Shown in pieces: positions 12,207 to 21,629 of a stretch of DNA of 64,000 nt. The stretch's first letter is position 1. Each line of letters starts with the position of its first letter. The notes under the pieces were generated by a model that was not told where the DNA came from, made no database searches, and saw nothing but the letters and a program-made list of their open reading frames with translations. A program made the translations under genes and the position numbers. Source of the DNA: CAYZBF01 sp964476585 (GTDB taxonomy: Bacteria; Hydrothermota; UBA3072); the NCBI GenBank assembly GCA_964476585.1, contig CAYZBF010000002.1, forward strand, positions 62,001 through 126,000, in the 5' to 3' direction.

Positions 12207-13206
12207 TAATACCTCCAGCTATATAATTTACTACCAGAGCTGTTCCGCCACTCGATATAAATGGGAGTGGTACCCCTGTCACAGGAATACTCCCTAAAGC
12301 TACAAAGATGTGAATCAAAGCATTTATGAATATCATAGAAATAAGTCCGAGTCCCAAAACACCAGCATATTTATTTCGAGCTCGTAAACTAAATCTCGAA
12401 GCAGATATCAAATAAACAAGAAATGACCCGAGAACAAGAAAAGCTCCAGTAAAACCTAATTCTTCTCCAACTATTGAGAATATAAAGTCAGAATCAGGAA
12501 GTGGTATATAGAAGAATTTTCTCATCCCACTCCCCAGGCCTAATCCTTTCCAACCACCAGTAGCTATAGCCTTCACTGTATTACTTATAGAATCAGAACT
12601 AATATAGTCTGTTATCCTTTCTAATGCATACCCTCGACTGACTATATAACCAGTACCTGCAAGTATTAATATAGCCAAGAATAAAGCAACCTTCCAGAGA
12701 TCTGTCCCATTAAGATACATCATAATACCACCAAGAGACGCAGTCACCAGGGCAGTTGATATATCCGGCTGGAATAAAATCAAAACTGTTGTAAGAGAAA
12801 TGACCAAAACAGATATTCCAAAATCTCTCTTCTTTGCCAAGAAAGCAATAAACGCGATCTGCGCAAAAATAGAAGGTTGGAAAGAAATTCGACCTATATA
12901 TAACCACCTCTTTGCATAATTTATTCTTGTTCCGAAGACGTATGTAAGAGTAAGAAGAATAATTGCAAGGATAAAGAGATTACCGTTCAATCTTTCCCAT
13001 ACATCTAACTTTATCTTTGAAAATGTAAAGAACAACATGATAGCAAGAATAAATACGATTAGCTGTTTTATAAATGAAATGGGTACTACTCTTTCGTAAA
13101 CTGATATACCTGATGCGGCAGAAAATACCATAACAAGTCCCAATGCTCCCAGGAAAAGAGGTAGTATTTCTACTATTGATACTCTGAGTTTTTTCTCATT
13201 TACCAT
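12127..13206 (-). CDS. ftsW: Septal peptidoglycan polymerase FtsW (SEDS family)
   Basis: FtsW is the SEDS-family glycosyltransferase that polymerises lipid II at the septum together with FtsI. The 359-residue protein is highly hydrophobic, with about ten membrane segments. Family motifs include the loop after TM 3-4 (GTRINYAKRWLYIGRISFQPS), the conserved GLGSGMRKFFYIPLPDSDFIFS (related to the family's GLGxGxxKxxyLPexHtDFIF) and the C-terminal PLPFISSGGTALVVNYIAGG. It could in principle be RodA, but its place between murD and murG argues for FtsW. ATG at 13206 overlaps the murD stop by 11 bases, and the 3' end overlaps murG. Confidence 0.95.
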   Translation of the reverse strand: MVNEKKLRVSIVEILPLFLGALGLVMVFSAASGISVYERVVPISFIKQLIVFILAIMLFFTFSKIKLDVWERLNGNLFILAIILLTLTYVFGTRINYAKRWLYIGRISFQPSIFAQIAFIAFLAKKRDFGISVLVISLTTVLILFQPDISTALVTASLGGIMMYLNGTDLWKVALFLAILILAGTGYIVSRGYALERITDYISSDSISNTVKAIATGGWKGLGLGSGMRKFFYIPLPDSDFIFSIVGEELGFTGAFLVLGSFLVYLISASRFSLRARNKYAGVLGLGLISMIFINALIHIFVALGSIPVTGVPLPFISSGGTALVVNYIAGGIIVSIAKNGGDIRRRNRGSYIPGTLHS

Positions 13207-14491
13207 AGATATCCCTTACTGCTCTCTTAAAATCCTCTCCCCTTTCAGCAAAATTTTCATAAAGGTCAAAACTTGCGCCACCGGGGGAAAGCATAACCTT
13301 ATTAATTCCGAAATCCTTGGTAAGCCTAACAGCATCTATTATTGAGGAAGCTATTTTGTATCGATTAAATCCAGCGTCTTTTAAAATTCTCTCTATGGGA
13401 GCGCTGGATTCCCCAAGTAGAATAACTTGGGCTGCCCACTTCTGAATCGCCTCTATTATTGGAGCAGTATTTTCCACCTTCATCCTACCCCCCACTATCA
13501 CGCAAGAGTCTGGAAATGCCTCAAGGGATTTTGCAAAAGCTATGGGATTCGTACACATTGAGTTATTGATTATATGCAAGTTTTCGTTCTTTAAAACTGT
13601 TTCCATCCGGTGTTCCATCCCTTCAAACGAACGAATTCCCGATTGCACCTCTTCTCTGGACAGTCCCAAGACATTGCCTATAAGAGATGCAACCATTCCA
13701 TCCTCAACAAATATATCTCCAGGAATGAATAGATCAGTTAAGGAAAAGACTACTATACCCTCTTTGTCTCTTACCTCTTCCCCGATATAGTAGATATCTG
13801 CTTTTCTCCTCATTGAAAAAAATAGAATTTTAGAGTGTGTATCTATAGAAGACAAACTCTCATCATCCATATTTAGGATGGAATAATCAGAATATGTTTG
13901 ATTGGCTAAAATATTCAGCTTTGCATTCCTGTAATCCTCAAAGTTCTTATACCGGTCTAGATGATCCGGGCTTATATTTATAATCGCGGAGATTTTGGGG
14001 TGAAAATCAAGAATTCTCTCAAGTTGAAAGGAACTAACCTCTAACACTGTTACGGTAGATTCATCACTCATCAGAACAAGTTCGCTTAATGGAACACCAG
14101 GATATATATTACCTCCCAGCAAGACCTTTTTGAACTTTTTAGATTGAGACAGAATATGCGAAGTAAGTGCAGCCGTTGTGGTCTTTCCGTTAGTTCCTGT
14201 GATGGCAATCATCTTGCCTTTTAAGTGCCGGGAAGCAAATTCCAATTCTCCCATAATTGGGATACCTCCTTCCCGTGCTTTTTCCAATATTGGAATGGAG
14301 AGAGGTACACCAGGAGATACAATGAGAAGATCCATTTTAAGCAACTCTTGCGAATGATCGCCAACTTCATTTGGATAAGGGATATTTGAAAGAAATTCAT
14401 TCTTCTCACTAATAAAAGGAGTTTCACCTAACCTATCTATTAGTCCGGCAACTGCCTTCCCACTTCTACCATATCCAATAACTCCTATCAT
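13196..14491 (-). CDS. murD: UDP-N-acetylmuramoyl-L-alanine--D-glutamate ligase MurD
   Basis: MurD adds D-Glu to UDP-MurNAc-L-Ala. The 431-residue protein has the three Mur ligase domains: an N-terminal Rossmann-like domain (MIGVIGYGRSGKAVAGL), the ATP-binding domain with AITGTNGKTTTAALTSHIL near residue 95 and the ISPDHLDRY signature, and the ligand C-terminal domain (SPGGASFDLYENFAERGEDF), whose SPxxxSFDxFxxFxxRG pattern is specific to MurD. The start is ATG at 14491 with a GAGGAG site. It lies between mraY and ftsW, the standard dcw position. Confidence 0.97.
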   Translation of the reverse strand: MIGVIGYGRSGKAVAGLIDRLGETPFISEKNEFLSNIPYPNEVGDHSQELLKMDLLIVSPGVPLSIPILEKAREGGIPIMGELEFASRHLKGKMIAITGTNGKTTTAALTSHILSQSKKFKKVLLGGNIYPGVPLSELVLMSDESTVTVLEVSSFQLERILDFHPKISAIINISPDHLDRYKNFEDYRNAKLNILANQTYSDYSILNMDDESLSSIDTHSKILFFSMRRKADIYYIGEEVRDKEGIVVFSLTDLFIPGDIFVEDGMVASLIGNVLGLSREEVQSGIRSFEGMEHRMETVLKNENLHIINNSMCTNPIAFAKSLEAFPDSCVIVGGRMKVENTAPIIEAIQKWAAQVILLGESSAPIERILKDAGFNRYKIASSIIDAVRLTKDFGINKVMLSPGGASFDLYENFAERGEDFKRAVRDIYGK

Positions 14492-14501
14492 TTTCTCCTC
14501 A

Positions 14502-15578
14502 CTATCGAATCTTAAGTGTACTCAGGCCCAGGAGAGCAAATAAGATGCCCCAGATCCAGAATCTCACAACTACTTTGGATTCCTCCCAACCAAGAAGATG
14601 GAAATGGTAGTGTATCGGGGCCATTTTAAGCACCCTTTTGCCTCTAATTTTAAAAGAGCCAACCTGTAAGAACACAGATAAAGTTTCGATCACAAAGACT
14701 CCACCTATCACTAAAAGTAATATTTCCTGTTTAAGAAGCACAGCCACGAGACCCAGAATGCCTCCAATTGCAAGGGAGCCTGTATCTCCCATAAACACCT
14801 CAGCAGGATAACTATTAAACCACAAGAATCCTATGGCTGAACCCAGGAAAGCTGTACAGAAGATAGTGATCTCTCCAGCACCATCAATAAATAATATATT
14901 GAGATAACTTGAAAACTTTACGTTCCCAACCACATAAGCAACCACTGCAAAGGCAGATGCTACTATACCTGAAAGACCTATAGCTAGACCATCCATTCCA
15001 TCAGTAAGATTTACCGCATTAGTAGTTCCTATAATCACAAGCATAAGGAATGGTATATAAAAATACCCCAAGTTTAAAAATATATTCTTGAGAAAGAGAG
15101 AACTTGTCATGGTTTCATATCCAGTTCGAAGAGGAAAATATAAAAGTAGAGTTCCTATGACGAGAGCAGGAATAACCTGTATAACTAATTTCTGCCACAC
15201 ACGGAACCCTTCTCCATTTTTAACCTTGAACCAATCATCTATAATCCCAAACCCAGCCATCCATAACGTTATCGAAACAAGATATAGAATAAGCCTGTTT
15301 GTCAAGTCACACCAGAGAAGAACCGAGATCAGGAGTGAGAAAAGTATAATAATGCCACCCATTGTAGGGGTACCTTGTTTGTGTCCGTGGCTATCCTCAA
15401 TATACTTTGATATAGGTTCTCTAATATTTTTCTGTGTTAGCCATCCAATTATTTTCCTGCCAAGAATTAAGGATATGAGTAATGAAGTAATGGAGGCATA
15501 AGCAGAACGGAATGTAATATATCTCAGAAGATTGAAGATTGTAAAATGCTCTCTTAAAGGGTATAAGAAATAGAACAT
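14502..15578 (-). CDS. mraY: Phospho-MurNAc-pentapeptide transferase MraY
   Basis: MraY attaches phospho-MurNAc-pentapeptide to undecaprenyl phosphate, making lipid I in the cytoplasmic membrane. The 358-residue polytopic protein has about ten membrane segments. Signature motifs are GTPTMGGIIILF, DDWFK (catalytic Asp pair), NAVNLTDGMDGLAIG, and NSYPAEVFMGDTGSLAIGG, with a late cytoplasmic HYHFHLLGW histidine motif. ATG at 15578 has GGAGG upstream and lies inside the end of murF (25-base overlap). It is in the standard murF-mraY-murD order. Confidence 0.97.
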   Translation of the reverse strand: MFYFLYPLREHFTIFNLLRYITFRSAYASITSLLISLILGRKIIGWLTQKNIREPISKYIEDSHGHKQGTPTMGGIIILFSLLISVLLWCDLTNRLILYLVSITLWMAGFGIIDDWFKVKNGEGFRVWQKLVIQVIPALVIGTLLLYFPLRTGYETMTSSLFLKNIFLNLGYFYIPFLMLVIIGTTNAVNLTDGMDGLAIGLSGIVASAFAVVAYVVGNVKFSSYLNILFIDGAGEITIFCTAFLGSAIGFLWFNSYPAEVFMGDTGSLAIGGILGLVAVLLKQEILLLVIGGVFVIETLSVFLQVGSFKIRGKRVLKMAPIHYHFHLLGWEESKVVVRFWIWGILFALLGLSTLKIR

Positions 15579-16888
15579 ACATCCTCCGCTAAGACCGAAA
15601 CCATTGTTTCAAGATGAAGAAGGTGAGAAGATTTAAACAATATTATATCACCTTCTCTTAGGATAGATTTCAACTCCTTTAAGGCTTCACCCTTATTCCT
15701 AACAAGTATACCATTTCCAAACCCCTCTATGAAGCCATTCGCCTCTTCTCCTATAACAATCAATTCATCAATTTTACCTCGAATCCGTTCTCCAGATTCA
15801 CGATGGAGTTCAAAGCTCTTGCTCCCTAGCTCTAACATAGGACCAAGAACTGCTACCTTTCTCCCAGGCATCCACTCAACAACCGAAACACTATTTAAAA
15901 GTGAATCGGGATTACTGTTATATGTATCATCTACGATTGTTATACTGCCTTTCCTCTTTATTTCCAATCTGTGAGGAATAGGTTTCACAGATGCTAATCC
16001 CATTCGGATGACATGGAATGGAATCCCATAATGGATAGCAACAGCAGTTGCAATAGTTGCACTCCTTAAAGCACCCATACCTGGTAGATGAATGTAGAAT
16101 TCTTCCTTCGCTACACCAAACATACTTCCATCAATAGACTCCTGTAGTATCCTAAATGAATAGTCGTTATCTTTATTGAATCCTACGCTAATCAACTCAT
16201 TGTATTCGATTGAAGATAATAAATCATCATCGCCATTGATAAATAGTGGACCTTTTAACCCTGAAATAATGCTCTTTTTTTCTTCCAGCACACCTTGCCT
16301 GTCTTTGAACGCTTCAAGATGAGAACGACCAACACCGGTTATAAGAGCAAGGTCTGGTTTCACTATCTCGGTTAGTTTCTTTATTTCACCTCTCTCATTA
16401 GTTGCCAATTCAAGTATTGCAAATTTTTCATCCTTCAATCGGAATATGTTGAGCGGAACACCAACACGATTATTGTAATTCTTGAATGAAACAAGAGTGG
16501 GCTCTACTGAACGAAATATCGGCCCCAGAAATTCTTTGGTGGTGGTCTTCCCAACAGAACCGGTAATCGCGATTACCAATGGATTCACAGTTTCCCGGTA
16601 ATAACAGGCAAGAGCACCCAGAGCTTCTAAGGAGTCCCGGACTAGGATAAGATTCTCATCTCTCGCTTTTTTCTCTGATACGATAGGAAGGCCGGATTTT
16701 TCGATTGCTTCATCTGAAAAATCATGGCCGTCAAAATTCTCACCCTTAAGCGCAAAGAACAATTCACCTTTCTTTATAGTTCTTGAATCCACACTGACAC
16801 CGGTTATCACCTTCTTATCCAACCGATTCCCACCTATAGCCTTACCCTTTATTGCCTCGATTACCGTCTTAATCTCTAATGCTCTCAT
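15554..16888 (-). CDS. murF: UDP-MurNAc-tripeptide--D-Ala-D-Ala ligase MurF
   Basis: MurF adds D-Ala-D-Ala to the UDP-MurNAc tripeptide. Motifs are the N-terminal VSVDSRTIKKGELFFALKGE stretch shared with MurE, the ATP P-loop AITGSVGKTTTKEFL, the LELATNERGEI segment, SHLEAFKDRQGV, and DDTYNSNPDSLLNSV near the C-terminal domain. The start at ATG 16888 is preferred (444 residues) because it overlaps the murE stop as ATGA, with AAGGAG upstream; an in-frame ATG at 16912 would add eight residues. It is between murE and mraY. No D-Ala-D-Ala ligase gene is in the window. Confidence 0.95.
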   Translation of the reverse strand: MRALEIKTVIEAIKGKAIGGNRLDKKVITGVSVDSRTIKKGELFFALKGENFDGHDFSDEAIEKSGLPIVSEKKARDENLILVRDSLEALGALACYYRETVNPLVIAITGSVGKTTTKEFLGPIFRSVEPTLVSFKNYNNRVGVPLNIFRLKDEKFAILELATNERGEIKKLTEIVKPDLALITGVGRSHLEAFKDRQGVLEEKKSIISGLKGPLFINGDDDLLSSIEYNELISVGFNKDNDYSFRILQESIDGSMFGVAKEEFYIHLPGMGALRSATIATAVAIHYGIPFHVIRMGLASVKPIPHRLEIKRKGSITIVDDTYNSNPDSLLNSVSVVEWMPGRKVAVLGPMLELGSKSFELHRESGERIRGKIDELIVIGEEANGFIEGFGNGILVRNKGEALKELKSILREGDIILFKSSHLLHLETMVSVLAEDVCSISYTL

Positions 16889-18306
16889 CTCTCGAAATAC
16901 TCCTTCACACATTCTCTATCAGAAAAAGGAATCTTCTTCCCCATTATCTCCTGATACTCTTCATGTCCTTTGCCGGCTATCAGAACCAAATCACCCTCAC
17001 GAGCAAGATCTAAAGCTTTAAAGATAGCCTTTTTTCTATCGGATATACGGTACACTTCACCATCCTCAATTCCATCAAAGATATCATCGATTATACCCTC
17101 TGGATCTTCACTCCTTGGATTATCAGAAGTGACTATAGCGATATTAGAAAGTTTCGAGGATACCATTCCCATAATTGCTCTTTTACCCTTATCCCGTTCA
17201 CCTCCAGCTCCAAATACTGTTATCACTTTATTTTGATTTAATTCCTTAAGGGAGGAAATCACGTTACTCAAAGCCTCAGGAGTATGTGCATAATCCACAA
17301 TCACAGAAATGGGTCTGGGAACATTAATCTTTTCCGTTCGCCCCGGAAGAGAATGAACATCCCAAATCCCTTCGATAATTCGGGTATCTTCTAATCCATC
17401 CATAATTGCAACAGACGTTGCAGCTAGGATATTGTACGCATTATAAGTGCCAATAAGTGAACTCCTGACCTCTAAGCTTCTTCCCACACCCTCTATGCTC
17501 AAAACAAGATTTTCAAAAGTATTCTCAATAATGTGTCCTTGAATATTTCCTTTCCTAAATCCATAAGTAATCACCTTCGAGTCTGTGTTTTTTATAAAGT
17601 AAGGGGCATCCTGGTCATCTACATTAATCAACGCCATCTTATCCCGATGTAAGGCCTTAAAGAATCTCGATTTAACTTCTCTATAGGACTCAAAAGTTTT
17701 GTGGTAGTCAAGATGATCCCTGGAGATATTTGTAAATACACCATAATCAAAATCTATAGAAAAAATCCTATCCTGAGCTATAGCATGAGAGGAAACTTCA
17801 ATTACAGCAGTTTTAAACCCTTTATTTAAGGCATTATGAAGTTCTCTTTGGAGAATAAGGGGGCTCGGTGTAGTATTTATTGCCTTCATTTCACTATCAG
17901 GAGTGAAGTATTTGATCGTGCTGAAACAAATGGAATCTAAATAGATCGAAGAAAGTAGAAAAGCTGTCGTAGTTTTCCCATCGGTTCCAGTAACTCCGAT
18001 GATCTTCATCTTTTCGGAAGGATTTCCATAAAAGTTAGATACAACTTGAGCAAAGGCTTTCCTTGAATTCGGAACTTTAATATTGGCTATATCGACTGAA
18101 ATATCCTCTTCTACAATAAGGGCTACTGCTCCATTCCCAATAGCTTCCTTTATGAATTTATGTCCATCTTCTACCTCACCTCTCAAAGCGGCAAATAGAT
18201 AACCGTGCTCAACCTCCCTGGAATCATCAGTAACTCCAGTGATATCATTCACTTCTCCTTCACTTTTTACTATATCAACCCCTTTCAGTAGATCATCCAG
18301 CTTCAT
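16885..18306 (-). CDS. murE: UDP-MurNAc-L-Ala-D-Glu--diaminopimelate ligase MurE
   Basis: MurE adds the third residue of the stem peptide. The 473-residue protein shows TGVTDDSREVEHGYLFAAL (UDP-sugar site), the ATP P-loop VTGTDGKTTTAFLLSSI, the NISRDHLDYHKTFESY signature and VDYAHTPEALSNV. The amino-acid selectivity loop reads TSDNPRSEDPEGII; the DNPR tetrapeptide is the established mark of meso-diaminopimelate-specific enzymes, while Lys-specific ones lack the Arg. This predicts DAP-type peptidoglycan, consistent with a Gram-negative wall. ATG at 18306 follows ftsI closely, and the gene overlaps murF by four bases. Confidence 0.97.
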   Translation of the reverse strand: MKLDDLLKGVDIVKSEGEVNDITGVTDDSREVEHGYLFAALRGEVEDGHKFIKEAIGNGAVALIVEEDISVDIANIKVPNSRKAFAQVVSNFYGNPSEKMKIIGVTGTDGKTTTAFLLSSIYLDSICFSTIKYFTPDSEMKAINTTPSPLILQRELHNALNKGFKTAVIEVSSHAIAQDRIFSIDFDYGVFTNISRDHLDYHKTFESYREVKSRFFKALHRDKMALINVDDQDAPYFIKNTDSKVITYGFRKGNIQGHIIENTFENLVLSIEGVGRSLEVRSSLIGTYNAYNILAATSVAIMDGLEDTRIIEGIWDVHSLPGRTEKINVPRPISVIVDYAHTPEALSNVISSLKELNQNKVITVFGAGGERDKGKRAIMGMVSSKLSNIAIVTSDNPRSEDPEGIIDDIFDGIEDGEVYRISDRKKAIFKALDLAREGDLVLIAGKGHEEYQEIMGKKIPFSDRECVKEYFER

Positions 18307-18312
18307 ATTCTA

Positions 18313-19971
18313 TTATAAGAACCTTTTTCTATAATCTTTAAGAAGGACAATCCGTTTTGCTGACTCACGAAAAGCAGGACATACAGTAACAGATGAGTAA
18401 TAAGAGCTCTTTGGATTATCAACGAATATACCAATAACCAACTCCGGATCAGGATAAGGAAGAATCCCTACGAATGATGATACATATTCACCCTCTCTGT
18501 ATCTACCCTCTCCGTACTTCCATGCTGTCCCTGTCTTTCCAGCAATAGGGAGTATTGAAAGAGAGGCTAACGCGCCTGTTCCCTTTTCCACTGTTTTGTG
18601 TAGGATCTGAAGAAGCATCTCAGCACTCTTATGGTCACCGATCTTCCTAGTAACTTCGGGCTTGCTTCTCACTATAACCCTACCTTCCTTTCGTATCTCC
18701 TTCATCACTCTGGGTCTTAGCAATATGCCATCGTTTGCTATTGCTTGATATGCCATAACAATCTGGAGCGGTGTGGTATTAACCCCCTGGCCGAAACTCA
18801 CCGTAGCTAACCTGATATCCCTCATTCGCTCAAGGATGGGTAATTTACCTGGATATTCAACAGGAAGATCAATACCTGTTCTACATCCTATACCGAAAAA
18901 GCGTGCACAGCGATAAAGTTCCCTTTTTCCGATCTTTCTCCCTATATTAACAAATGCTGCATTGGAGGAATAAACAACCGCGTCAGTGAAGGTATAGGCT
19001 GGATGTGAATGTGGGTCTTTGAAAATCTTTCCACCAAAATTAGTGAAGCCAGAAGAATCCACCACTATCTCGGTAAGAGAAAACCCCTTGCTAATCCATG
19101 CAAACGCTGGAATCAACTTGAAGACTGAGCCGGGTTCAAATTGCCAGGCAACGCATCCATTATTTCTCCATCCTTCGTCTGGAACAAATTCTGGAATGTT
19201 AACCATTGCAAGGATTTCTCCTGTTCTGATATCCACACAGAGTCCAAAAACCTGATCCGCTTTTGTATCTTCCTTTAACTTATGCAACTCATCTTCCAGG
19301 ATATACTGAATATCAAGGTCGACAGTTAGATATACATCCTTACCTGGAACAGGGTCCTTATATCCTTCTTCACATCGTTTCAGAAGTTTTATTCCTGAAT
19401 ATCTCGGCACCTCAAGGTAATGCGCCCATCCATTTGAACCAGAGAGAAACTCATTATACTCACGCTCAATCCCACTTATCCCTTTTCTCTCCCAATTAAG
19501 AGAACCTATGACTGTTCTACCAATCCTACCAGACGGATAATATCGGAACCATTCCCTTACAGCATACACTCCTTCAAGGTCAAGCTCTCTCACAACAGAA
19601 TCATTTACACCTCGTGTGATTTTAATAAGTTCAAAATCTTGTTGGAGAAGTGATTCCAGTTTCCGAACATTTCCCAATCCATAACCTGCAAGCTTAGCAG
19701 CAGTTTCTTTCGGATCAGAAATTCGATCCTTCTCCGCATAAAGTGTAAAAAGTTTAAGGTCCGTTGAAAGCACCTTACCATTCCTGTCAAGTATTTCACC
19801 TCTCCTAGCTTCTGTTTCAAGGTAACGCATCTCTTCAGCTTTGCCAATGTTCCCAATATTTCGGGATTGTAAGATCTGAAGATAAAACAATCGTCCAAAA
19901 GCAATAATCCAGAGAGAAACTAATAAAAGTATGAGAGAAATTGCTTTCAAGCGAAAAACTCTGCTTCCCAT
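18313..19971 (-). CDS. ftsI: Septal transpeptidase FtsI (class B penicillin-binding protein)
   Basis: This is the septal D,D-transpeptidase that works with FtsW. The 552-residue class B PBP has one N-terminal membrane anchor (about residues 8-28), a PBP dimerisation domain containing RRGEILDRNGKVLSTDL, and the transpeptidase domain. The active-site motifs are present: SxxK as EPGSVFKLIP, SxN as YSSNAAFVN, and KTGT as PIAGKTGTAWK. There is no PASTA domain at the C terminus, unlike SpoVD/PBP2x types. ATG at 19971 is preceded by GAGGT and follows ftsL by two bases. Position between ftsL and murE confirms the septal role. Confidence 0.96.
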   Translation of the reverse strand: MGSRVFRLKAISLILLLVSLWIIAFGRLFYLQILQSRNIGNIGKAEEMRYLETEARRGEILDRNGKVLSTDLKLFTLYAEKDRISDPKETAAKLAGYGLGNVRKLESLLQQDFELIKITRGVNDSVVRELDLEGVYAVREWFRYYPSGRIGRTVIGSLNWERKGISGIEREYNEFLSGSNGWAHYLEVPRYSGIKLLKRCEEGYKDPVPGKDVYLTVDLDIQYILEDELHKLKEDTKADQVFGLCVDIRTGEILAMVNIPEFVPDEGWRNNGCVAWQFEPGSVFKLIPAFAWISKGFSLTEIVVDSSGFTNFGGKIFKDPHSHPAYTFTDAVVYSSNAAFVNIGRKIGKRELYRCARFFGIGCRTGIDLPVEYPGKLPILERMRDIRLATVSFGQGVNTTPLQIVMAYQAIANDGILLRPRVMKEIRKEGRVIVRSKPEVTRKIGDHKSAEMLLQILHKTVEKGTGALASLSILPIAGKTGTAWKYGEGRYREGEYVSSFVGILPYPDPELVIGIFVDNPKSSYYSSVTVCPAFRESAKRIVLLKDYRKRFL

Positions 19972-19973
19972 TC

Positions 19974-20255
19974 TTACCTCCTTATCTTGGAGGGCGCTCT
20001 CAAGTCTATTATTTCTCGCTTGCGTGGATATCTCATATTTAATTCTTCTCGTGCTCTTTTCTCAATCATAGGTACACTAGTAGCCTCTCTGTATCTGGAT
20101 CGGAGCCTAACGACTTTATTCCATTCGATGCCAATTTCTTTCTTCAGGGCTTCAACTCTTAAGTTCAGATTAATAACCACATTCTTTCTCCAGATATGAA
20201 GAAGAAACGGAGAAATAATGATGAGAATTATCGCAAGCAGCTTTAATATTCTCAT
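19974..20255 (-). CDS. ftsL: FtsL-like septal membrane protein
   Basis: This is a 93-residue bitopic protein with a short cytoplasmic start, a membrane segment at about residues 4-22 (LKLLAIILIIISPFLLHIW) and a following basic helical region predicted to be a coiled coil (LRVEALKKEIGIEWNKVVRLRSRY). FtsL proteins share little sequence, so the call rests mainly on topology, size and the place between rsmH and ftsI, which is the invariant ftsL position. It would form the FtsQ-FtsL-FtsB complex that activates FtsWI. The start ATG overlaps the rsmH stop (ATGA). Confidence 0.8.
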   Translation of the reverse strand: MRILKLLAIILIIISPFLLHIWRKNVVINLNLRVEALKKEIGIEWNKVVRLRSRYREATSVPMIEKRAREELNMRYPRKREIIDLRAPSKIRR

Positions 20256-21091
20256 TTTTCAAATGCCCTGAGATGTGCACTTCTGCACCTTGGGTTGTGG
20301 CTAAATTCCAAGTTTTTCGGAGTAATTGGTTTATTCGTAAGAGTTGAAAGTCCCTCCTTGTTCATAGTGTTAAGTATTAATTTCTCTTCACCAGAATGAT
20401 AGGTAATAACTACCAGCCTCCCCTTGTTTTTCAGTATCCGAGAGGCTCCTATAATACCTTCCGTAATATTTTCCATTTCTTTATTAACTACTATTCGGAA
20501 TGCTTGAAATACCCTGCCAAGATGTTTATGTCCCGTTTTCCTCGGAACTGATTTTCTCACCAGTAAGGCAAGTTCATGAGTAGTTTTGGGTCTTTCATTC
20601 TTGATTTTCTTCGCAATGCTTCTAGAATGCCGCTCTCCCCCATATTGATAAAGAATATCTGCAATCTCTTCTTCATCCCTTTCTTCAATGAGATCATACG
20701 CCGTCATACCTTTCTTTCCATATCTCATATCAAGAGGTCCATCCAGACGATATGAGAAACCTCTTTTCGGATCATCAAGTTGATATGAGGAATAACCAAG
20801 ATCAAAGAGGACTCCATCTAAGGATTTCCCTATAAAGCAATCAATGAATCGGAAATTACTATTAACGAGTAAGAATCTATTCTCAAAATCAGAGAGCCTT
20901 TCTTTTGCCAATTTTAACTGCCTTCTATCAAGATCAACACCTATAATAGAGGCTTCGGTCCTTTGGAGAATAGCAAGAGAGTGCCCACCACAACCAAGGG
21001 TGGCATCAAGATAGAATCCACCCCTCTTTACTACTAATAAGTGAATTACCTCATCCACCATCACGGGATGATGTATTACTGCATTCCCCAC
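20252..21091 (-). CDS. rsmH: 16S rRNA (cytosine-1402-N4)-methyltransferase RsmH
   Basis: RsmH (MraW) methylates N4 of C1402 in 16S rRNA using S-adenosylmethionine. The 279-residue protein begins with the family motif HHPVMVDEVIHLL, followed by the SAM-binding LDATLGCGGHSLAIL, GVDLDRRQLKLA, the LFDLGYSSYQLD region and the C-terminal VITYHSGEEKLI. It is slightly shorter than the usual 300-315 residues. The start is GTG at 21091 with AGGGG upstream, nine bases after the mraZ stop. It is the second gene of the dcw cluster, its standard place. Confidence 0.96.
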   Translation of the reverse strand: MGNAVIHHPVMVDEVIHLLVVKRGGFYLDATLGCGGHSLAILQRTEASIIGVDLDRRQLKLAKERLSDFENRFLLVNSNFRFIDCFIGKSLDGVLFDLGYSSYQLDDPKRGFSYRLDGPLDMRYGKKGMTAYDLIEERDEEEIADILYQYGGERHSRSIAKKIKNERPKTTHELALLVRKSVPRKTGHKHLGRVFQAFRIVVNKEMENITEGIIGASRILKNKGRLVVITYHSGEEKLILNTMNKEGLSTLTNKPITPKNLEFSHNPRCRSAHLRAFEK

Positions 21092-21100
21092 TTTTCCCCT

Positions 21101-21535
21101 CTAAAGCTCCAGCATTGAAAATAGTTCATTGGTATCCCCCTTATCTTTCGAGTACTCTTCGTATACGGAGGGTGCCCATAATTCCACTTTATCAATGGCA
21201 CCAAGGAAAAATACACCATCCTCAATCTTAGCATATTCTCGAAGTTCCTTTGGAAGGACAACTCGACCCTGGCTATCCATAGAAAGACGCTCGGCTCCAT
21301 ACGAAAAAGCCCTTATAGCATCCCTTATCCTCTTTTGGGAGTACTTCTTTTCCGAAAGTTTCTCAATAAATTTATTCCACTTGCTTAAGGGGAACAAAAG
21401 CAATGAAGCTTCAAATCCTTTGGTTATATAAAAACTGCTCTCATCCTGCTCAGTCAAAACCCCTCTGAATTTGGCAGGGATGAAGACCCTCCCTTTATGG
21501 TCTACAGAGTAAATATCATTTCCTATAAAATACAT
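21101..21535 (-). CDS. mraZ: Transcriptional regulator MraZ
   Basis: MraZ is the DNA-binding regulator encoded at the head of dcw clusters; in E. coli it represses its own operon. The 144-residue protein has two SpoVT/AbrB-like beta-alpha halves, each with the DxxGR motif: DHKGRVFIPAKFRG near residue 13 and DSQGRVVLPKELREYA near residue 88. It forms ring-shaped oligomers in known members. ATG at 21535 is preceded by AGGGGG. Just upstream lie three direct TGGNG boxes spaced by 10 bases, exactly the geometry known for MraZ operators, so autoregulation of the whole cluster is likely. Confidence 0.97.
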   Translation of the reverse strand: MYFIGNDIYSVDHKGRVFIPAKFRGVLTEQDESSFYITKGFEASLLLFPLSKWNKFIEKLSEKKYSQKRIRDAIRAFSYGAERLSMDSQGRVVLPKELREYAKIEDGVFFLGAIDKVELWAPSVYEEYSKDKGDTNELFSMLEL

Positions 21536-21570
21536 TTATCAACCCCCTGATAATGGCTGGCTAACAATAT

Positions 21571-21600
21571 ATCCTCCACTTCTCCCCACTTATCCCCACA
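21571..21600 (-). promoter_or_regulatory. MraZ operator: three direct TGGNG boxes
   Basis: On the minus strand TGGGG, TGGGG and TGGAG occur at 21598-21594, 21588-21584 and 21578-21574, each separated by exactly five bases. Known MraZ operators are tandem TGGGN boxes with five-base spacers. The boxes sit just downstream of the -10 element, over the probable transcription start, where binding would block initiation. Confidence 0.8.
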
Positions 21601-21629
21601 ATTTTAGAGCAAAAATACAGTTTTGTCAA
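21601..21629 (-). promoter_or_regulatory. Sigma-70-type promoter of the dcw cluster
   Basis: Read on the minus strand, TTGACA (21629-21624) is followed after 17 bases by TAAAAT (21606-21601). The spacing and hexamers are near consensus. The start would fall about 55-60 bases before the mraZ ATG, over the MraZ boxes. Confidence 0.8.
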
